DNA of 64,000 bases from contig JACKAE010000002.1 of the NCBI GenBank assembly GCA_020635205.1, positions 248,001-312,000 of the forward strand. Reading direction: 5' to 3'. Source of the stretch: Ignavibacteria bacterium. Lineage in GTDB: Bacteria > Bacteroidota > Ignavibacteria > OLB7. The notes under the pieces were generated by a model. The model was not told where the DNA came from, ran no database searches, and was given only the letters and a program-made list of their open reading frames with translations. Below, piece by piece: positions 26,678-35,496 of this stretch (its first letter is position 1; each line of letters opens with the position of its first letter). The position numbers were made by a program, and so were the translations under genes.

Positions 26678-27964
26678 CTATTCACTATACACCTTCTCAA
26701 ACTTCGCCCTGATCTCGGCATTGCACAGATTCCCTGTGCTCCCTTGATGCGTGTGTGGTTCTCCCGGCTTCGGCTGGTATGTGCCGTTGGCAATTGCGTC
26801 GCCAACAATCCTGTAGGCATCCCGGAAGGGCATTCCGTCGGCAACCAGACGACTGACCTCTTCGACAGTGTAGAGGTAGTGATATCGTTCGTCGTTGACC
26901 CACTCTCTGTTGACCTCAACCTGCTGCAACATATAGTCGGCCAATTGCAGGCAAGTCTTCAACTGGTCAACGCCGGGGAAGAGAATCTCCTTCAGAAGCT
27001 GGTAGTCACGGTGGTAGCCGCCGGGAAGATTGGTTGTTAGGAGGGCAATTTGGTTTGGCAAACCGCGCAGAGTGTTGCAGTGGGCGCGAATCAGTTCGAA
27101 GACATCGGGGTTCTTCTTGTGGGGCATGATGCTCGATCCAGTGGTGAGCGATGCAGGGAAGCGAACGAGATCGAAGTTCCCACCGGTGTAGAGGACAATA
27201 TCCATTGCGAGGCGACCGAGCGTCATCGCAACTGATGCAACGGCAGTAGCTATCGTCCACTCAAGTTTGCCGCGACTCAGGCCAGCCCCCATTGCGTTGA
27301 TTCGGAGTGTGGAAAAGCCGAGTTCATCCGTTGTCATCTCCCGATCTATCGGAAATGAAGAGCCATACCCAGCCGCTGAGCCGAGGGGGTTCTGGTCAGC
27401 AATTGCTTTAGCGGCGTTCAACATCGTCAGGTCGTCGATCAGCAGTTCTGCGTATGCACCAAACCAGAGACCGAACGAGGAGGGCATAGCAATTTGCATG
27501 TGGGTGTATCCCGGCATCGGATTGTTTGCGTGAGCATCACTCAGTCCGATCAATCGTTCGAAGAGGTCTCGAAGGAGGTGGCGTATCTCTTCAACTTCAT
27601 CCCGTCCCCAAAGGTGAAGATCCAGGAGTACCTGATCGTTCCGGGAACGTGCCGTGTGGATTCGTTTCCCAGCTTCTCCAATGCGTTTCGTCAACTCGGC
27701 TTCAACTTTCGAGTGAACATCTTCGTACTCGTCCTCAATGGTGAACTCACCACGCTCTACCTCTTCAAGAAGTTGATTCAGCCCACTCTCTACTTTCTGG
27801 AACTCTTCGCTTTCGAGAAGTCCAACGTGGTGGAGCATCTTCGCGTGAGCGAGTGATCCAAGTAAGTCATACCTCGCGAGCCGCATATCCAACTCTCGGT
27901 CGTTCCCAACGGTAAAACGTTCTACTACGCTATCTATCGGTTCTCCTTTCTCCCAAAGTTTCAT
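26678..27964 (-). CDS. argH: Argininosuccinate lyase
   Basis: 428 residues of the fumarase/aspartase superfamily; it splits argininosuccinate into arginine and fumarate, the last step of the pathway. Family blocks are present: HTARSRNDQ (about 102-110), PGYTHMQIAMP and the signature GSSIMPHKKNP (about 270-280) with the catalytic Ser loop. At 428 residues it is slightly shorter than the usual 450-470, mostly at the C-terminus, as in other Bacteroidota. It is the last gene of the arginine operon; its ATG overlaps the argE stop by 4 nt. Confidence 0.95.
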   Translation of the reverse strand: MKLWEKGEPIDSVVERFTVGNDRELDMRLARYDLLGSLAHAKMLHHVGLLESEEFQKVESGLNQLLEEVERGEFTIEDEYEDVHSKVEAELTKRIGEAGKRIHTARSRNDQVLLDLHLWGRDEVEEIRHLLRDLFERLIGLSDAHANNPMPGYTHMQIAMPSSFGLWFGAYAELLIDDLTMLNAAKAIADQNPLGSAAGYGSSFPIDREMTTDELGFSTLRINAMGAGLSRGKLEWTIATAVASVAMTLGRLAMDIVLYTGGNFDLVRFPASLTTGSSIMPHKKNPDVFELIRAHCNTLRGLPNQIALLTTNLPGGYHRDYQLLKEILFPGVDQLKTCLQLADYMLQQVEVNREWVNDERYHYLYTVEEVSRLVADGMPFRDAYRIVGDAIANGTYQPKPGEPHTHQGSTGNLCNAEIRAKFEKVYSE

Positions 27965-29088
27965 CCTTGCCCTCGTTGGTCTTCTGTTTCGATTTCGTAG
28001 TGTGGAATCGGGTGCTCTGTCAGTTGATCGAGTATCTGAACGTACACCTCGATCCCGTTACCAATCTCTTCTACCTGGATATACTCATCGGCAGTGTGGG
28101 ATCGAGCAGAATCTCCCGGACCGATCTTCACTGTTGGGAAGGACATGCGAGCTTGGTCAGAAACTGTCGGTGAACCGTATGTTGGTATGCCAAGGTGTTT
28201 TGCGACAGATACGATTGGGTGGCTCGAATCGATGCCGGAAGGATTGATTCGGTATGAGCGAACGTTGACCTCGGAGCGAACGTGGTTCCGAATAATCTCC
28301 GCCACTTCGCGATTTGTGTAGGCGTCGGTTGTTCGCACGTCAACCGTGAAGTTGCAAGTTTCTGGAATAACGTTGTGTCGTGATCCACCCTCGATAATCG
28401 TCACGTTCATCTTCACCGGACCGAGTGTTGCCGACTCACGTTCGAAACGATAGGTACGGAACCACTCAATATCGACCATTGCGTTGTAGATCGAATTCTC
28501 TCCTTCCTCTCTCGCCGCATGACCTCGCACGCCGTGCGCTAGGCAGTCGAGTACAATCAGTCCCTTCTCGGCAACCGCCAACTCCATCTTTGTCGGTTCC
28601 CCCACAATGCCGAAGTCAATCCTTCCAAGGTCGGGGAGGAGGAGGGGAATACCATTCTCACCAAAATTCTCTTCTTCGCCAGTGGCAGCAAGTATCAAGT
28701 TGAAGGGGAGTTCTCGTTCGTAGAAGTGGAGGAAGGTGGCAATCAGCGACACAAGTGGACCGCCAGCGTCGTTGCTCCCAAGCCCGTAGAGGATGCCACC
28801 TTCTACGCTCGGTTCATGTGGGGGGCGAGTGTAGCTACTTCCAGGTGGAACCGTGTCGTGGTGGGAGTTCAACAAGATTGTCGGCTTCTCTTTGCTGAAG
28901 TTCCGGTTGCGACACCAAACATTGTTTTGTACTTGTTCAACTTCAACCCCCCGCTCTTCCAGAAATTTTCTGATAATCGCGGCGGTCTTCTCCTCTTTGC
29001 CCGAAAGAGATGGGGTGCGTATTAACTCTTTGAGTAGCTCGACTGCTTGAGCCTTTTGATTTTCTTCTATCTTCTGTACCATATTCAC
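27961..29088 (-). CDS. argE: M20 peptidase-family N-acyl-citrulline/ornithine deacylase (ArgE-like)
   Basis: 375 residues of the M20 di-zinc family. Metal and catalytic positions are visible: LLNSHHDTVPP (His77/Asp79 region), GSNDAGGP (Asp107), TGEEEN (Glu138-140) and GEPTK. Given the argF' gene in the operon, its substrate is most likely N-acyl-L-citrulline, releasing citrulline for ArgG, as described for Xanthomonas (acetyl) and Bacteroides (succinyl). GTG at 29088 overlaps the argB stop by 4 nt; an ATG two codons later (29082) is an equally good start. Confidence 0.9.
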   Translation of the reverse strand: MNMVQKIEENQKAQAVELLKELIRTPSLSGKEEKTAAIIRKFLEERGVEVEQVQNNVWCRNRNFSKEKPTILLNSHHDTVPPGSSYTRPPHEPSVEGGILYGLGSNDAGGPLVSLIATFLHFYERELPFNLILAATGEEENFGENGIPLLLPDLGRIDFGIVGEPTKMELAVAEKGLIVLDCLAHGVRGHAAREEGENSIYNAMVDIEWFRTYRFERESATLGPVKMNVTIIEGGSRHNVIPETCNFTVDVRTTDAYTNREVAEIIRNHVRSEVNVRSYRINPSGIDSSHPIVSVAKHLGIPTYGSPTVSDQARMSFPTVKIGPGDSARSHTADEYIQVEEIGNGIEVYVQILDQLTEHPIPHYEIETEDQRGQG

Positions 29089-29885
29089 AACTCTTGTTCT
29101 CCGTTCTGTCCAATGATTCTTGTTCCCGCACGATCCGACTCAAGCATCTCTCCATCTCCAATCCTCACTGCTGAAACGCCGCAGCGAATGGCGCCCAGTG
29201 CATTCTCAATTTTCGGAATCATCCCGCCACTAATCGTTCCCTCATCAATCAGTGCGGAAACTTGACTTGGGTGAAGTTCAGAAAAGAGTGAGGTCGAGTC
29301 GTTCGGATTGGCGAGCACCCCCGGTCGATCGGTGAGCAGGAGTAGCTCTACAGAATAGCGAGAAGTCAAAGCTGCGGCAACGGTTGTAGCAATAGTGTCG
29401 GCATTTGTGTTGAGGAGTGTTCCGTTCCTATCGTGTGTGATTGCGTTGAGTACCGGAACCACCTTTTGTTCCAAGAGAATGGAGAGGAAGTCGGTATTCA
29501 CTCCTTCAGGATCTATATCACCAACGAAGCCAAAGTCGACTTCGCCAACGGGACGTTTGGTAGCTGCAATTACATTGCCATCCACACCACTCAAGCTAAT
29601 AGCATTGCAGTTCTTTCCCTGCATCAGCGCAGCAATCTTCTTCCCGTTTAGGCCAGCGTATACCATCGTGACAACGTCGAGCATCTCCTCGTCGGTGATA
29701 CGTCGTCCGTTCTGCATCTTTGGCTCAAGTCCCAAACTTTTTGCAATCCGATTGGCTTGCGCACCTCCGCCATGTACCAGAATCTTCTTCTCCGAGAGTG
29801 CACAGAAGTGATTGAGCACCGACTGAAGTTTCGTCGGCTCATCCAGAAGAGTTCCACCAATTTTCAGAACAATCAACCGATCCAT
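29085..29885 (-). CDS. argB: N-acylglutamate kinase (ArgB family)
   Basis: 266 residues of the amino-acid kinase family: KIGGTLLD at 8-15, HGGGAQANRI (39-48, substrate loop), LSGVDGN and NTNADTIATTVA. It phosphorylates N-acetyl- or, in Bacteroides-type pathways, N-succinyl-L-glutamate. There is no N-terminal arginine-inhibition helix of the type seen in hexameric ArgB, so feedback control at this step seems unlikely. Its ATG lies 13 nt inside the 3' end of argF'. Confidence 0.93.
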   Translation of the reverse strand: MDRLIVLKIGGTLLDEPTKLQSVLNHFCALSEKKILVHGGGAQANRIAKSLGLEPKMQNGRRITDEEMLDVVTMVYAGLNGKKIAALMQGKNCNAISLSGVDGNVIAATKRPVGEVDFGFVGDIDPEGVNTDFLSILLEQKVVPVLNAITHDRNGTLLNTNADTIATTVAAALTSRYSVELLLLTDRPGVLANPNDSTSLFSELHPSQVSALIDEGTISGGMIPKIENALGAIRCGVSAVRIGDGEMLESDRAGTRIIGQNGEQEL

Positions 29886-30823
29886 TCTAACACCCTCTTC
29901 AAGACAGCCTGCGTAGCAAACTCACGGTTTGCCGCCTGCTCGATCACAATCGATGTTGGGGAGTCGAGCACCTCGTCAGTCACGATCACGTTTCGCCGAA
30001 CTGGGAGGCAGTGCATAAACTTCCCTTGATTGGTGAGAGACATCTTCTCTTCTGTAATCATCCAGTCTCTATCTCTGCTTAGCACTTCTCCGTAGGGAGT
30101 TGTGGATGACCAGTTCTTTGCGTAGACAAAGTCTGCCCCTTCAAGAGCGCGGTTCTGATCTGGTTCGAACGCTGCTCCTGCAGTAAACTCTGGGTCGAGA
30201 GTGTAGCCTTCGGGGTGGGTGATAATCAACTCTGCATCACTTTTTCCTACCCACTGCGCAAATGAGTTCGGAACAGCTTGCGGCAGTGCGCGGGGGTGTG
30301 GAGCCCAGGTTAGGACAACACGCGGAGCAGTTGTGGAGCGGTGCTCTTCAATCGTCATTAAGTCGGCCAGTGCTTGCAGTGGGTGGCCGGTTGCACTCTC
30401 CATGTTGATTACGGGGACAGTTGCCTCGTCCACAAAACGGGTGAGGAAGGCTTCGCTACGATCTTCCTCTTGATTTTTCAATCGAGCGAAGGAGCGGAGG
30501 GCGATGATGTCGCAATACTGTGAGATAACGCGAGCAGCTTCCCTGATATGCTCTTGTGCATCGCCATCCATCACCACGCCATCTCCTGTCTCAAGATTCC
30601 AACCATCTTGCGCAACGTTCATTACCATCACGTTCATGCCGAGGCTGTTTCCAGCCTTCTGTGTGCTCAGTCGAGTGCGGAGACTCGGGTTCATGAAGAT
30701 CATCCCGAGTGTTTTGTAGAGGCCAAGTTCTTTCCACGCATCTGGGTTCCGCTTCACTGTGAGTGCTTGGTGAACGAGTTCAGAAACGTCCGGGACATCG
30801 TTGATCGAGAGAAACTGCTTCAT
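29873..30823 (-). CDS. argF': N-acyl-L-ornithine transcarbamylase (AOTCase/SOTCase family), unusual Gln at the specificity position
   Basis: 316 residues, collinear with the Bacteroides fragilis N-succinylornithine transcarbamylase as I recall it: FMNPSLRTRLSTQKA (carbamoyl-phosphate loop, 43-57), VMDGD.QEH (85-92), TWAPHPRALPQAVPNSFAQW, HPEGY.LDP and FMHCLPVRRN. It carbamoylates N-acyl-ornithine to N-acyl-citrulline. In SOTCase the residue after DGDx is Pro90 and in AOTCase Glu92; here it is Gln90, so acetyl versus succinyl preference cannot be read from the known rule. ATG at 30823 overlaps the argD stop by 4 nt. Confidence 0.93.
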   Translation of the reverse strand: MKQFLSINDVPDVSELVHQALTVKRNPDAWKELGLYKTLGMIFMNPSLRTRLSTQKAGNSLGMNVMVMNVAQDGWNLETGDGVVMDGDAQEHIREAARVISQYCDIIALRSFARLKNQEEDRSEAFLTRFVDEATVPVINMESATGHPLQALADLMTIEEHRSTTAPRVVLTWAPHPRALPQAVPNSFAQWVGKSDAELIITHPEGYTLDPEFTAGAAFEPDQNRALEGADFVYAKNWSSTTPYGEVLSRDRDWMITEEKMSLTNQGKFMHCLPVRRNVIVTDEVLDSPTSIVIEQAANREFATQAVLKRVLEWIG

Positions 30824-31962
30824 CTGTTTGTGGCTTGTAGTTCGTGTTGAAGTCTGTCGAGAAAAGTTTCGGCTTCTTCCATGCTGAGCGATAGGGGAGG
30901 AAGAAGTCGAAGCGTCCGCTTATCAGTTGCGCTGCCGACGAAGATATGGTGATCGAAGAGAAGGCGGCGGCGAAGTGAGGAGCTATCTTCCTCAAAGTCG
31001 ATACCGATCATCAGTCCGCGACCGCGAACGTTTTGGATGCCCGGAACGTTGGTGAGCTTATCAATCAAGGTTGCTCCGACCTCTGCTGAATTCTCTAAGA
31101 GCTTCTCATCGTTGAGTACGTCGATCACTGCAAGTCCTGCAGCGCAGGCAAGGTGACTACCGCCGAACGTTGTCCCGAGCATCCCATACTCAGGCGTAAA
31201 TTCGGGACTGATAAGAACGCCCCCAATTGGAAAGCCGTTCCCCATTCCCTTCGCGACGGTTATGAGATCTGGGCGAATCCCGTGGTGCTGGTGGGCGAAG
31301 AACTTGCCAGTTCTTCCATAACCTGACTGGATTTCGTCGAGGATCAAGGGGATGTTATTCTTTCGGCAAATTTCCGCGACGCTTTGAAGAAACTCAGTCT
31401 TCGGCTCATAGATGCCACCAATTCCCTGAACTCCTTCCAGAAGAACTGCCGCGAAGTTTGTTCCATCTCCAACTGCTTCTTCGAATCGACCAATGTCATT
31501 CAGTGGAAGGTGGGTTACGTGGTGTGTCCGGTTGATGGGTGCTCCAATCTTCTGGTTGTTGGTTGCTGCAACAGCCAGTGATGTTCGTCCGTGGAACGCA
31601 CGGTCGAACGCAATTACTCGTTTTCCCTGAGTTTTGAACGAAGCAAGTTTCAAGGCGTTCTCTATTGCCTCCGCGCCGGAGTTGCAGAGGAAGAGTGCGT
31701 AGCCGTCGTAGCCGGAAATCTCTCCCAACTTCTTGGCAAGCTCTTCTCCCAACGGGTTAACGATGCTGTTCGAGTAGAAGGCGAGCTTGCCTACCTGTTC
31801 AGTGATCGCCTCAACGAAGCGGGGGTGTGAGTGGCCAATAGAAATCACAGCGTGGCCACCGTAGAGGTCAAGGTATCGTTCCCCACTCTTGTCGGTAATC
31901 CAACAGCCACTTCCAGAAATCGGCTCTACCTGGTATCTCGAGTAAACGTCGAATAAGTTCAT
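30820..31962 (-). CDS. argD: N-acylornithine aminotransferase (ArgD family)
   Basis: 380 residues, class III PLP aminotransferase: LDLYGGHAV near the start, NSGAEAIENALKLA, FHGRTS, LDEIQSGYGRTGKFF and the PLP-lysine in TVAKGMGNGFPIGG (about 240). It converts N-acylglutamate semialdehyde to N-acylornithine with glutamate as amino donor. Start at ATG 31962. Unlike the other junctions of the operon, it is separated from argC by 88 nt, which hold a palindromic repeat. Confidence 0.94.
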   Translation of the reverse strand: MNLFDVYSRYQVEPISGSGCWITDKSGERYLDLYGGHAVISIGHSHPRFVEAITEQVGKLAFYSNSIVNPLGEELAKKLGEISGYDGYALFLCNSGAEAIENALKLASFKTQGKRVIAFDRAFHGRTSLAVAATNNQKIGAPINRTHHVTHLPLNDIGRFEEAVGDGTNFAAVLLEGVQGIGGIYEPKTEFLQSVAEICRKNNIPLILDEIQSGYGRTGKFFAHQHHGIRPDLITVAKGMGNGFPIGGVLISPEFTPEYGMLGTTFGGSHLACAAGLAVIDVLNDEKLLENSAEVGATLIDKLTNVPGIQNVRGRGLMIGIDFEEDSSSLRRRLLFDHHIFVGSATDKRTLRLLPPLSLSMEEAETFLDRLQHELQATNR

Positions 31963-31992
31963 ATCAATGTGCGTTGTGCAATTTGGGATTTT

Positions 31993-32050
31993 AGATTGCG
32001 GATTGAGGATTTGAAATGCGGTTCAATTCTCAATTCCAAATCCGAAATCT
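31993..32050. repeat. Imperfect palindromic repeat inside the arginine operon
   Basis: AGATTGCGGATT (31993-32004) pairs imperfectly with AATCCGAAATCT (32039-32050), with inner complementarity GAGGATTTGAA/TTCAATTCTC. It begins directly after the argC stop codon. GATTGCGGATT-type sequences of this sort are widespread dispersed repeats in Bacteroidota and cyanobacteria; a second partial copy lies near 36118. Confidence 0.55.
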
Positions 32051-33034
32051 TCAAAACCCCGTTCCCTTCAACTGCAATCCAGTTTTCTCGTTCAGTCCGA
32101 ACATCAGATTCATGTTCTGCACAGCTTGCCCTGAGGCCCCCTTCAACAGATTGTCGATTGTGCTTACTATCAACACCTGATCTTCGTGCTTTGTCAAGTG
32201 AAGAAGACATTTGTTGGTGTTCACAACGCTTTTCAGACTTGGCGAAGAATCTGTCAGGATTGTGAACGGGTGGTCGGCATAATACTCCCGATAGATCTCT
32301 TTGACTGCTTCAACGTCCAGACCACACTCAGTGTAGACCGACGCAAAAATTCCTCGTGAGAAATTCCCTCGCACCGGAATAAAGTGAATCGGAGAAGGGA
32401 AGTTCGGCTGTAGTTCCCCGAGGCTCTCACGAATTTCGTCGAGGTGTTGGTGGGTGAATGGTTTGTATATCGAGATGTTCCCATCGCGCCAGGCAAAGTG
32501 TGTTGTTGGGCTGAGGGTTGCTCCAGCGCCAGTTGCGCCGGTGATTCCATTAACGTGAACGGGATGGTTCAAGCAACCTGCCGAAGCTAAGGGGAGAAGT
32601 GCAAGTTGGATTGCCGTGGCAAAGCAACCGGGGTTTGCAATCGAATCTGCGCCTGCAATCTGGTTGCGGTGAAGTTCAGGCAATCCGTAGAGAAAATGTC
32701 TTCCCTTGTAGCTGTTCCCTTCAGATAGACGAAAGTCTGCACTCATGTCGATTACCCGCGTGGTTGCGGCCACAGCGTTCTCGTCGAGGAACGATTTTGA
32801 CGTCCCGTGTCCAGAACAGAGGAAGAGGAGGTCGATCTCTTCGCCCTCTGGATAATCACCAACAAATCTAAGGTCGGTATCTCCGGCGAGGTCGTGGTGA
32901 ACCTGTGCCAGTAGCTCTCCGCCGTGGCTTCTGCTCCAGACAAATCTGATCTCTGCTTCTGGATGCGAGAGTAGGAGCCGCAGCAGTTCTCCGGCTACAT
33001 ATCCTGCTCCCCCGGTAATTCCAATTCGGATCAT
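32051..33034 (-). CDS. argC: N-acyl-gamma-glutamyl-phosphate reductase
   Basis: 327 residues: N-terminal NADP-binding motif GITGGAGYVAGELLRLL (4-20), LFLCSGHGTS, DMSADFRL and the catalytic cysteine in ANPGCFATAIQLALLPL (about 140), then GITGATGAGA and the substrate region HFIPVRGNFSRGI. It reduces the acylglutamyl phosphate to the semialdehyde. Its ATG overlaps the stop of argG by 4 nt. Confidence 0.95.
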   Translation of the reverse strand: MIRIGITGGAGYVAGELLRLLLSHPEAEIRFVWSRSHGGELLAQVHHDLAGDTDLRFVGDYPEGEEIDLLFLCSGHGTSKSFLDENAVAATTRVIDMSADFRLSEGNSYKGRHFLYGLPELHRNQIAGADSIANPGCFATAIQLALLPLASAGCLNHPVHVNGITGATGAGATLSPTTHFAWRDGNISIYKPFTHQHLDEIRESLGELQPNFPSPIHFIPVRGNFSRGIFASVYTECGLDVEAVKEIYREYYADHPFTILTDSSPSLKSVVNTNKCLLHLTKHEDQVLIVSTIDNLLKGASGQAVQNMNLMFGLNEKTGLQLKGTGF

Positions 33035-34236
33035 TCCTTTTCCCTCCCCGCATTCTGGTAGACTTGCAGGGCGTTCGAGAGGATCGTGGTAAATCCTTTC
33101 ACGTCCTCTCCGCTCCAGCTATTGTTCATCTCACCATACTGACCGAACCCAGAGTTCATCAAATCGAATGGTGAGCGAATGCCGTTCAGGACGAAGCGGT
33201 AGGGGTGGAGTACCACCTCCACTTCACCGGTCACACGTTCCTGCGAGTGTTCTAAGAATGCTTCGATATCTCGCATTACTGGCTCCTGAAAGAGAGCTTC
33301 GTGTGTGAAGCCTCCGTACCAGTTCGCCAGTTGATCTTTCCAGTAAAGTTGCCACTTCGTCAGCGTGTGCTTCTCCAACAATTGGTGGGAGCGAATAATA
33401 ATCATCGGCCCAGCAGCCTCGAACCCAACACGTCCTTTGATGCCGATGATCGTATCCCCCACGTGAACGTCGCGACCAATCCCGTAGGACGACGCAATCT
33501 GGTTCAGCTCTTGAATTCCCTTCACCGGTTCCATCTCTATGCCATCAATACCTTTCAACTCTCCTCTCTCGAAGTTCAAGAGAATCGTGCGGGGTGTAGT
33601 CTCGGTTACTGGAGTTGGCCAAGCCTCTTCCGGGAGTGGTTTGTCGGATGTCAACGTCTCCGCACCTCCAACGCTGGTTCCCCAAAGTCCACGGTTGATC
33701 GAGTACTTGCTCTTCTTCCACTCGATGTCGACTCCGTTCTCTTTTAGATACGTTGTTGTCTCTTCACGCGAAAGTTTTCCATCACGGATTGGTGTGATAA
33801 TCTCCGCTTCGGGGCAGAGAACTTGGAAGACCATGTCGAAGCGAACTTGATCGTTTCCAGCACCAGTGCTCCCGTGGACAACATAGCGTGCCCCGACTTC
33901 GCGGGCATACTCTGCGATCCGCAGGGCCTGAAAGAATCGTTCGGCGCTTACCGAGAGGGGATAGGTGTGATTCCGAAGGACATTGCCGTAGATCAGGTAG
34001 CGGATACAGCGATTGTAGAACTCTTCCTGAGCGTCGAGTGTTCGATGCGTTGCCGATCCCAACCCGATGGCGCGCGATTCAATCTGCGCAAGTTCCTCAG
34101 CAGAGAATCCTCCGGTGTTCACTAATACTGTGTGAACCTCAACCTCCATCTCTCTCGAAAGTTTGTGGAGAGAGTAAGATGTGTCGAGTCCACCACTATA
34201 TGCGAGAACCAAAATTGGTCTGGTATTATTTGCCAT
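33031..34236 (-). CDS. argG: Argininosuccinate synthase
   Basis: 401 residues: ATP pyrophosphatase loop LAYSGGLDTSY near residue 10, VHGSTGAGNDQVRFD (about 120), SINRGLWG and ISVGD-like blocks. It joins citrulline and aspartate. The open frame runs up to 34437, but the extra 67 codons overlap the upstream acyltransferase gene and lack similarity; ATG at 34236 lies close to the family's usual start (another ATG four codons earlier, 34248, is possible). It overlaps the 3' end of the acyltransferase gene by 11 nt. Confidence 0.94.
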   Translation of the reverse strand: MANNTRPILVLAYSGGLDTSYSLHKLSREMEVEVHTVLVNTGGFSAEELAQIESRAIGLGSATHRTLDAQEEFYNRCIRYLIYGNVLRNHTYPLSVSAERFFQALRIAEYAREVGARYVVHGSTGAGNDQVRFDMVFQVLCPEAEIITPIRDGKLSREETTTYLKENGVDIEWKKSKYSINRGLWGTSVGGAETLTSDKPLPEEAWPTPVTETTPRTILLNFERGELKGIDGIEMEPVKGIQELNQIASSYGIGRDVHVGDTIIGIKGRVGFEAAGPMIIIRSHQLLEKHTLTKWQLYWKDQLANWYGGFTHEALFQEPVMRDIEAFLEHSQERVTGEVEVVLHPYRFVLNGIRSPFDLMNSGFGQYGEMNNSWSGEDVKGFTTILSNALQVYQNAGREKE

Positions 34237-34858
34237 GTCTTTTCCCATTTTTTTTGAGGAAGAGTCCTTGCTTGATTGAACGAAGTCGTTCCAGTATCCG
34301 AGCCTTCTTCGAGAAGTTGAAATTGTCTGGATGCTCTGGATTGTAGAGCATGCCCGTGCAGAGGCACATCCGCTGATCGTTTCGCTGGAGAATATCGAAG
34401 TTCCGACAACTCTGGCAACCTTTCCAGAACTCTGCATCGTCGGTCAACTCGGAGAAGGTGACGGGACGGTAGCCGAGTTCTGAATTCAATTTCATCACCG
34501 CCAGACTCGTTGTAATGCTGAAAATCTTTGCGTTGGGATACTTCTTCCGGGAGAGCTTGAATATCTCCTTCTTGATCTGTCGAGCAAGCCCAGAGTTTCG
34601 GCACTCCTCGGCGACAATAAGTCCTGAGTTCGCCACAAAACGACCGTGACTCCACGACTCGATGTAGCAAAACCCGACTGCCCTCTCATCGAGAAGGGCG
34701 ATCACAGCCTTCCCCTCAGTTATCTTCGAGGAAATGTATTCAGGGCTACGTCGAGCGATGCCGGTTCCTCGCTTTTCGGCGGCGGCGGCGATCATCTCGC
34801 AAATCTCTTCAGCAAACCGAACGTGTCCTTCGGATGCAACGACAATATCTATTTCCAT
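34226..34858 (-). CDS. GNAT acyltransferase, probable N-acylglutamate synthase (ArgA-like)
   Basis: 210 residues. GNAT fold with the acyl-CoA loop in AEECRNSGLARQIKKEIF (about 77-94). The last 60 residues carry Cys-rich blocks FWKGCQSCRNFDIL and MCLCTGM not found in ordinary GNATs. First gene of the arginine operon; Bacteroides genomes have a divergent GNAT at the same place (before argG) shown by genetics to supply N-acylglutamate, there proposed to be the succinyl form. By position and the FSELTDD..FWKGCQSC block I assign the same role. The Cys clusters might bind zinc. Confidence 0.8.
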   Translation of the reverse strand: MEIDIVVASEGHVRFAEEICEMIAAAAEKRGTGIARRSPEYISSKITEGKAVIALLDERAVGFCYIESWSHGRFVANSGLIVAEECRNSGLARQIKKEIFKLSRKKYPNAKIFSITTSLAVMKLNSELGYRPVTFSELTDDAEFWKGCQSCRNFDILQRNDQRMCLCTGMLYNPEHPDNFNFSKKARILERLRSIKQGLFLKKNGKRHGK

Positions 34859-35496
34859 GGATACCTGTATCTGTCCGGATAAAAGTGGAACTCTGTTTGA
34901 ACAAAAGGGAGACAGAAACTGTTCACTCAGCCGTTAGAAAAAGAGAAAAGAGTTCTCCGTGCGGCAGAGCAAACAAACGTGATAACAAAAACGAATCGTA
35001 GAGTTTCCCGAAGTGGGAATCAGAGCTGAAGCGTGCTTCGTCGGAAGCAGAGAAAGAATGGCGTGCATCGTCGCAAGAAGAGGTGCAAGCTGTTGTACCT
35101 GTTCACCGCACGGTTGCGAAAATGGAAATATGGTGGTTGAACCATCATTGTGTGGGCAAAGATAGGCGATAATTGGAGCATCAACCGAAAAAGGGAGTTA
35201 TCTATTGCGTAACGGTATGTTTGAGTTGAGAGTTCGGAGTGGAGAGTTAAGAGTGCAGAACATCGGAGCGTGTAGGCTTCCGGACTACCTGAATGGTAGA
35301 CAGTTGGATGAGAAGGGGGGGATCTTGTGGAGAATAGTGAGAACGTTGCCAACTCTTCAGGTGAATAACGGGAAGTTCTCTGATGGTTCTCTATCCCTTC
35401 TAAACCATTTTGCGATCAGACTTGCGTTACATTGCAGCGCGCCGGGAGTCTTCTCCGGCGCAACAGTTCAATTACATTAATTTTTTTGAAAGCATT
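34859..35496. other. Gene-free interval between the divergent arginine operon and a lipoprotein gene
   Basis: 638 nt without a convincing gene. It should contain the arginine-operon promoter on its left. Visible features are a GAGTT-type degenerate repeat at about 35220-35258 (GAGTTGAGAGTTCGGAGTGG), a GCTTC/GAAGC hairpin near 35037-35053, and GCGCCGG/CCGGCGC (35439-35461), a hairpin 36 nt before the lipoprotein start. No recognisable arginine-repressor boxes were seen. Confidence 0.5.

Noticed and set aside
33031..34437. argG with a 67-residue N-terminal extension
   Set aside because: The extension overlaps the acyltransferase gene in another frame and has no argininosuccinate synthase similarity.
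35205..35480. 91-residue protein before the lipoprotein at 35497
   Set aside because: It starts in a GAGTT-type repeat, has no domain and ends without relation to neighbours.
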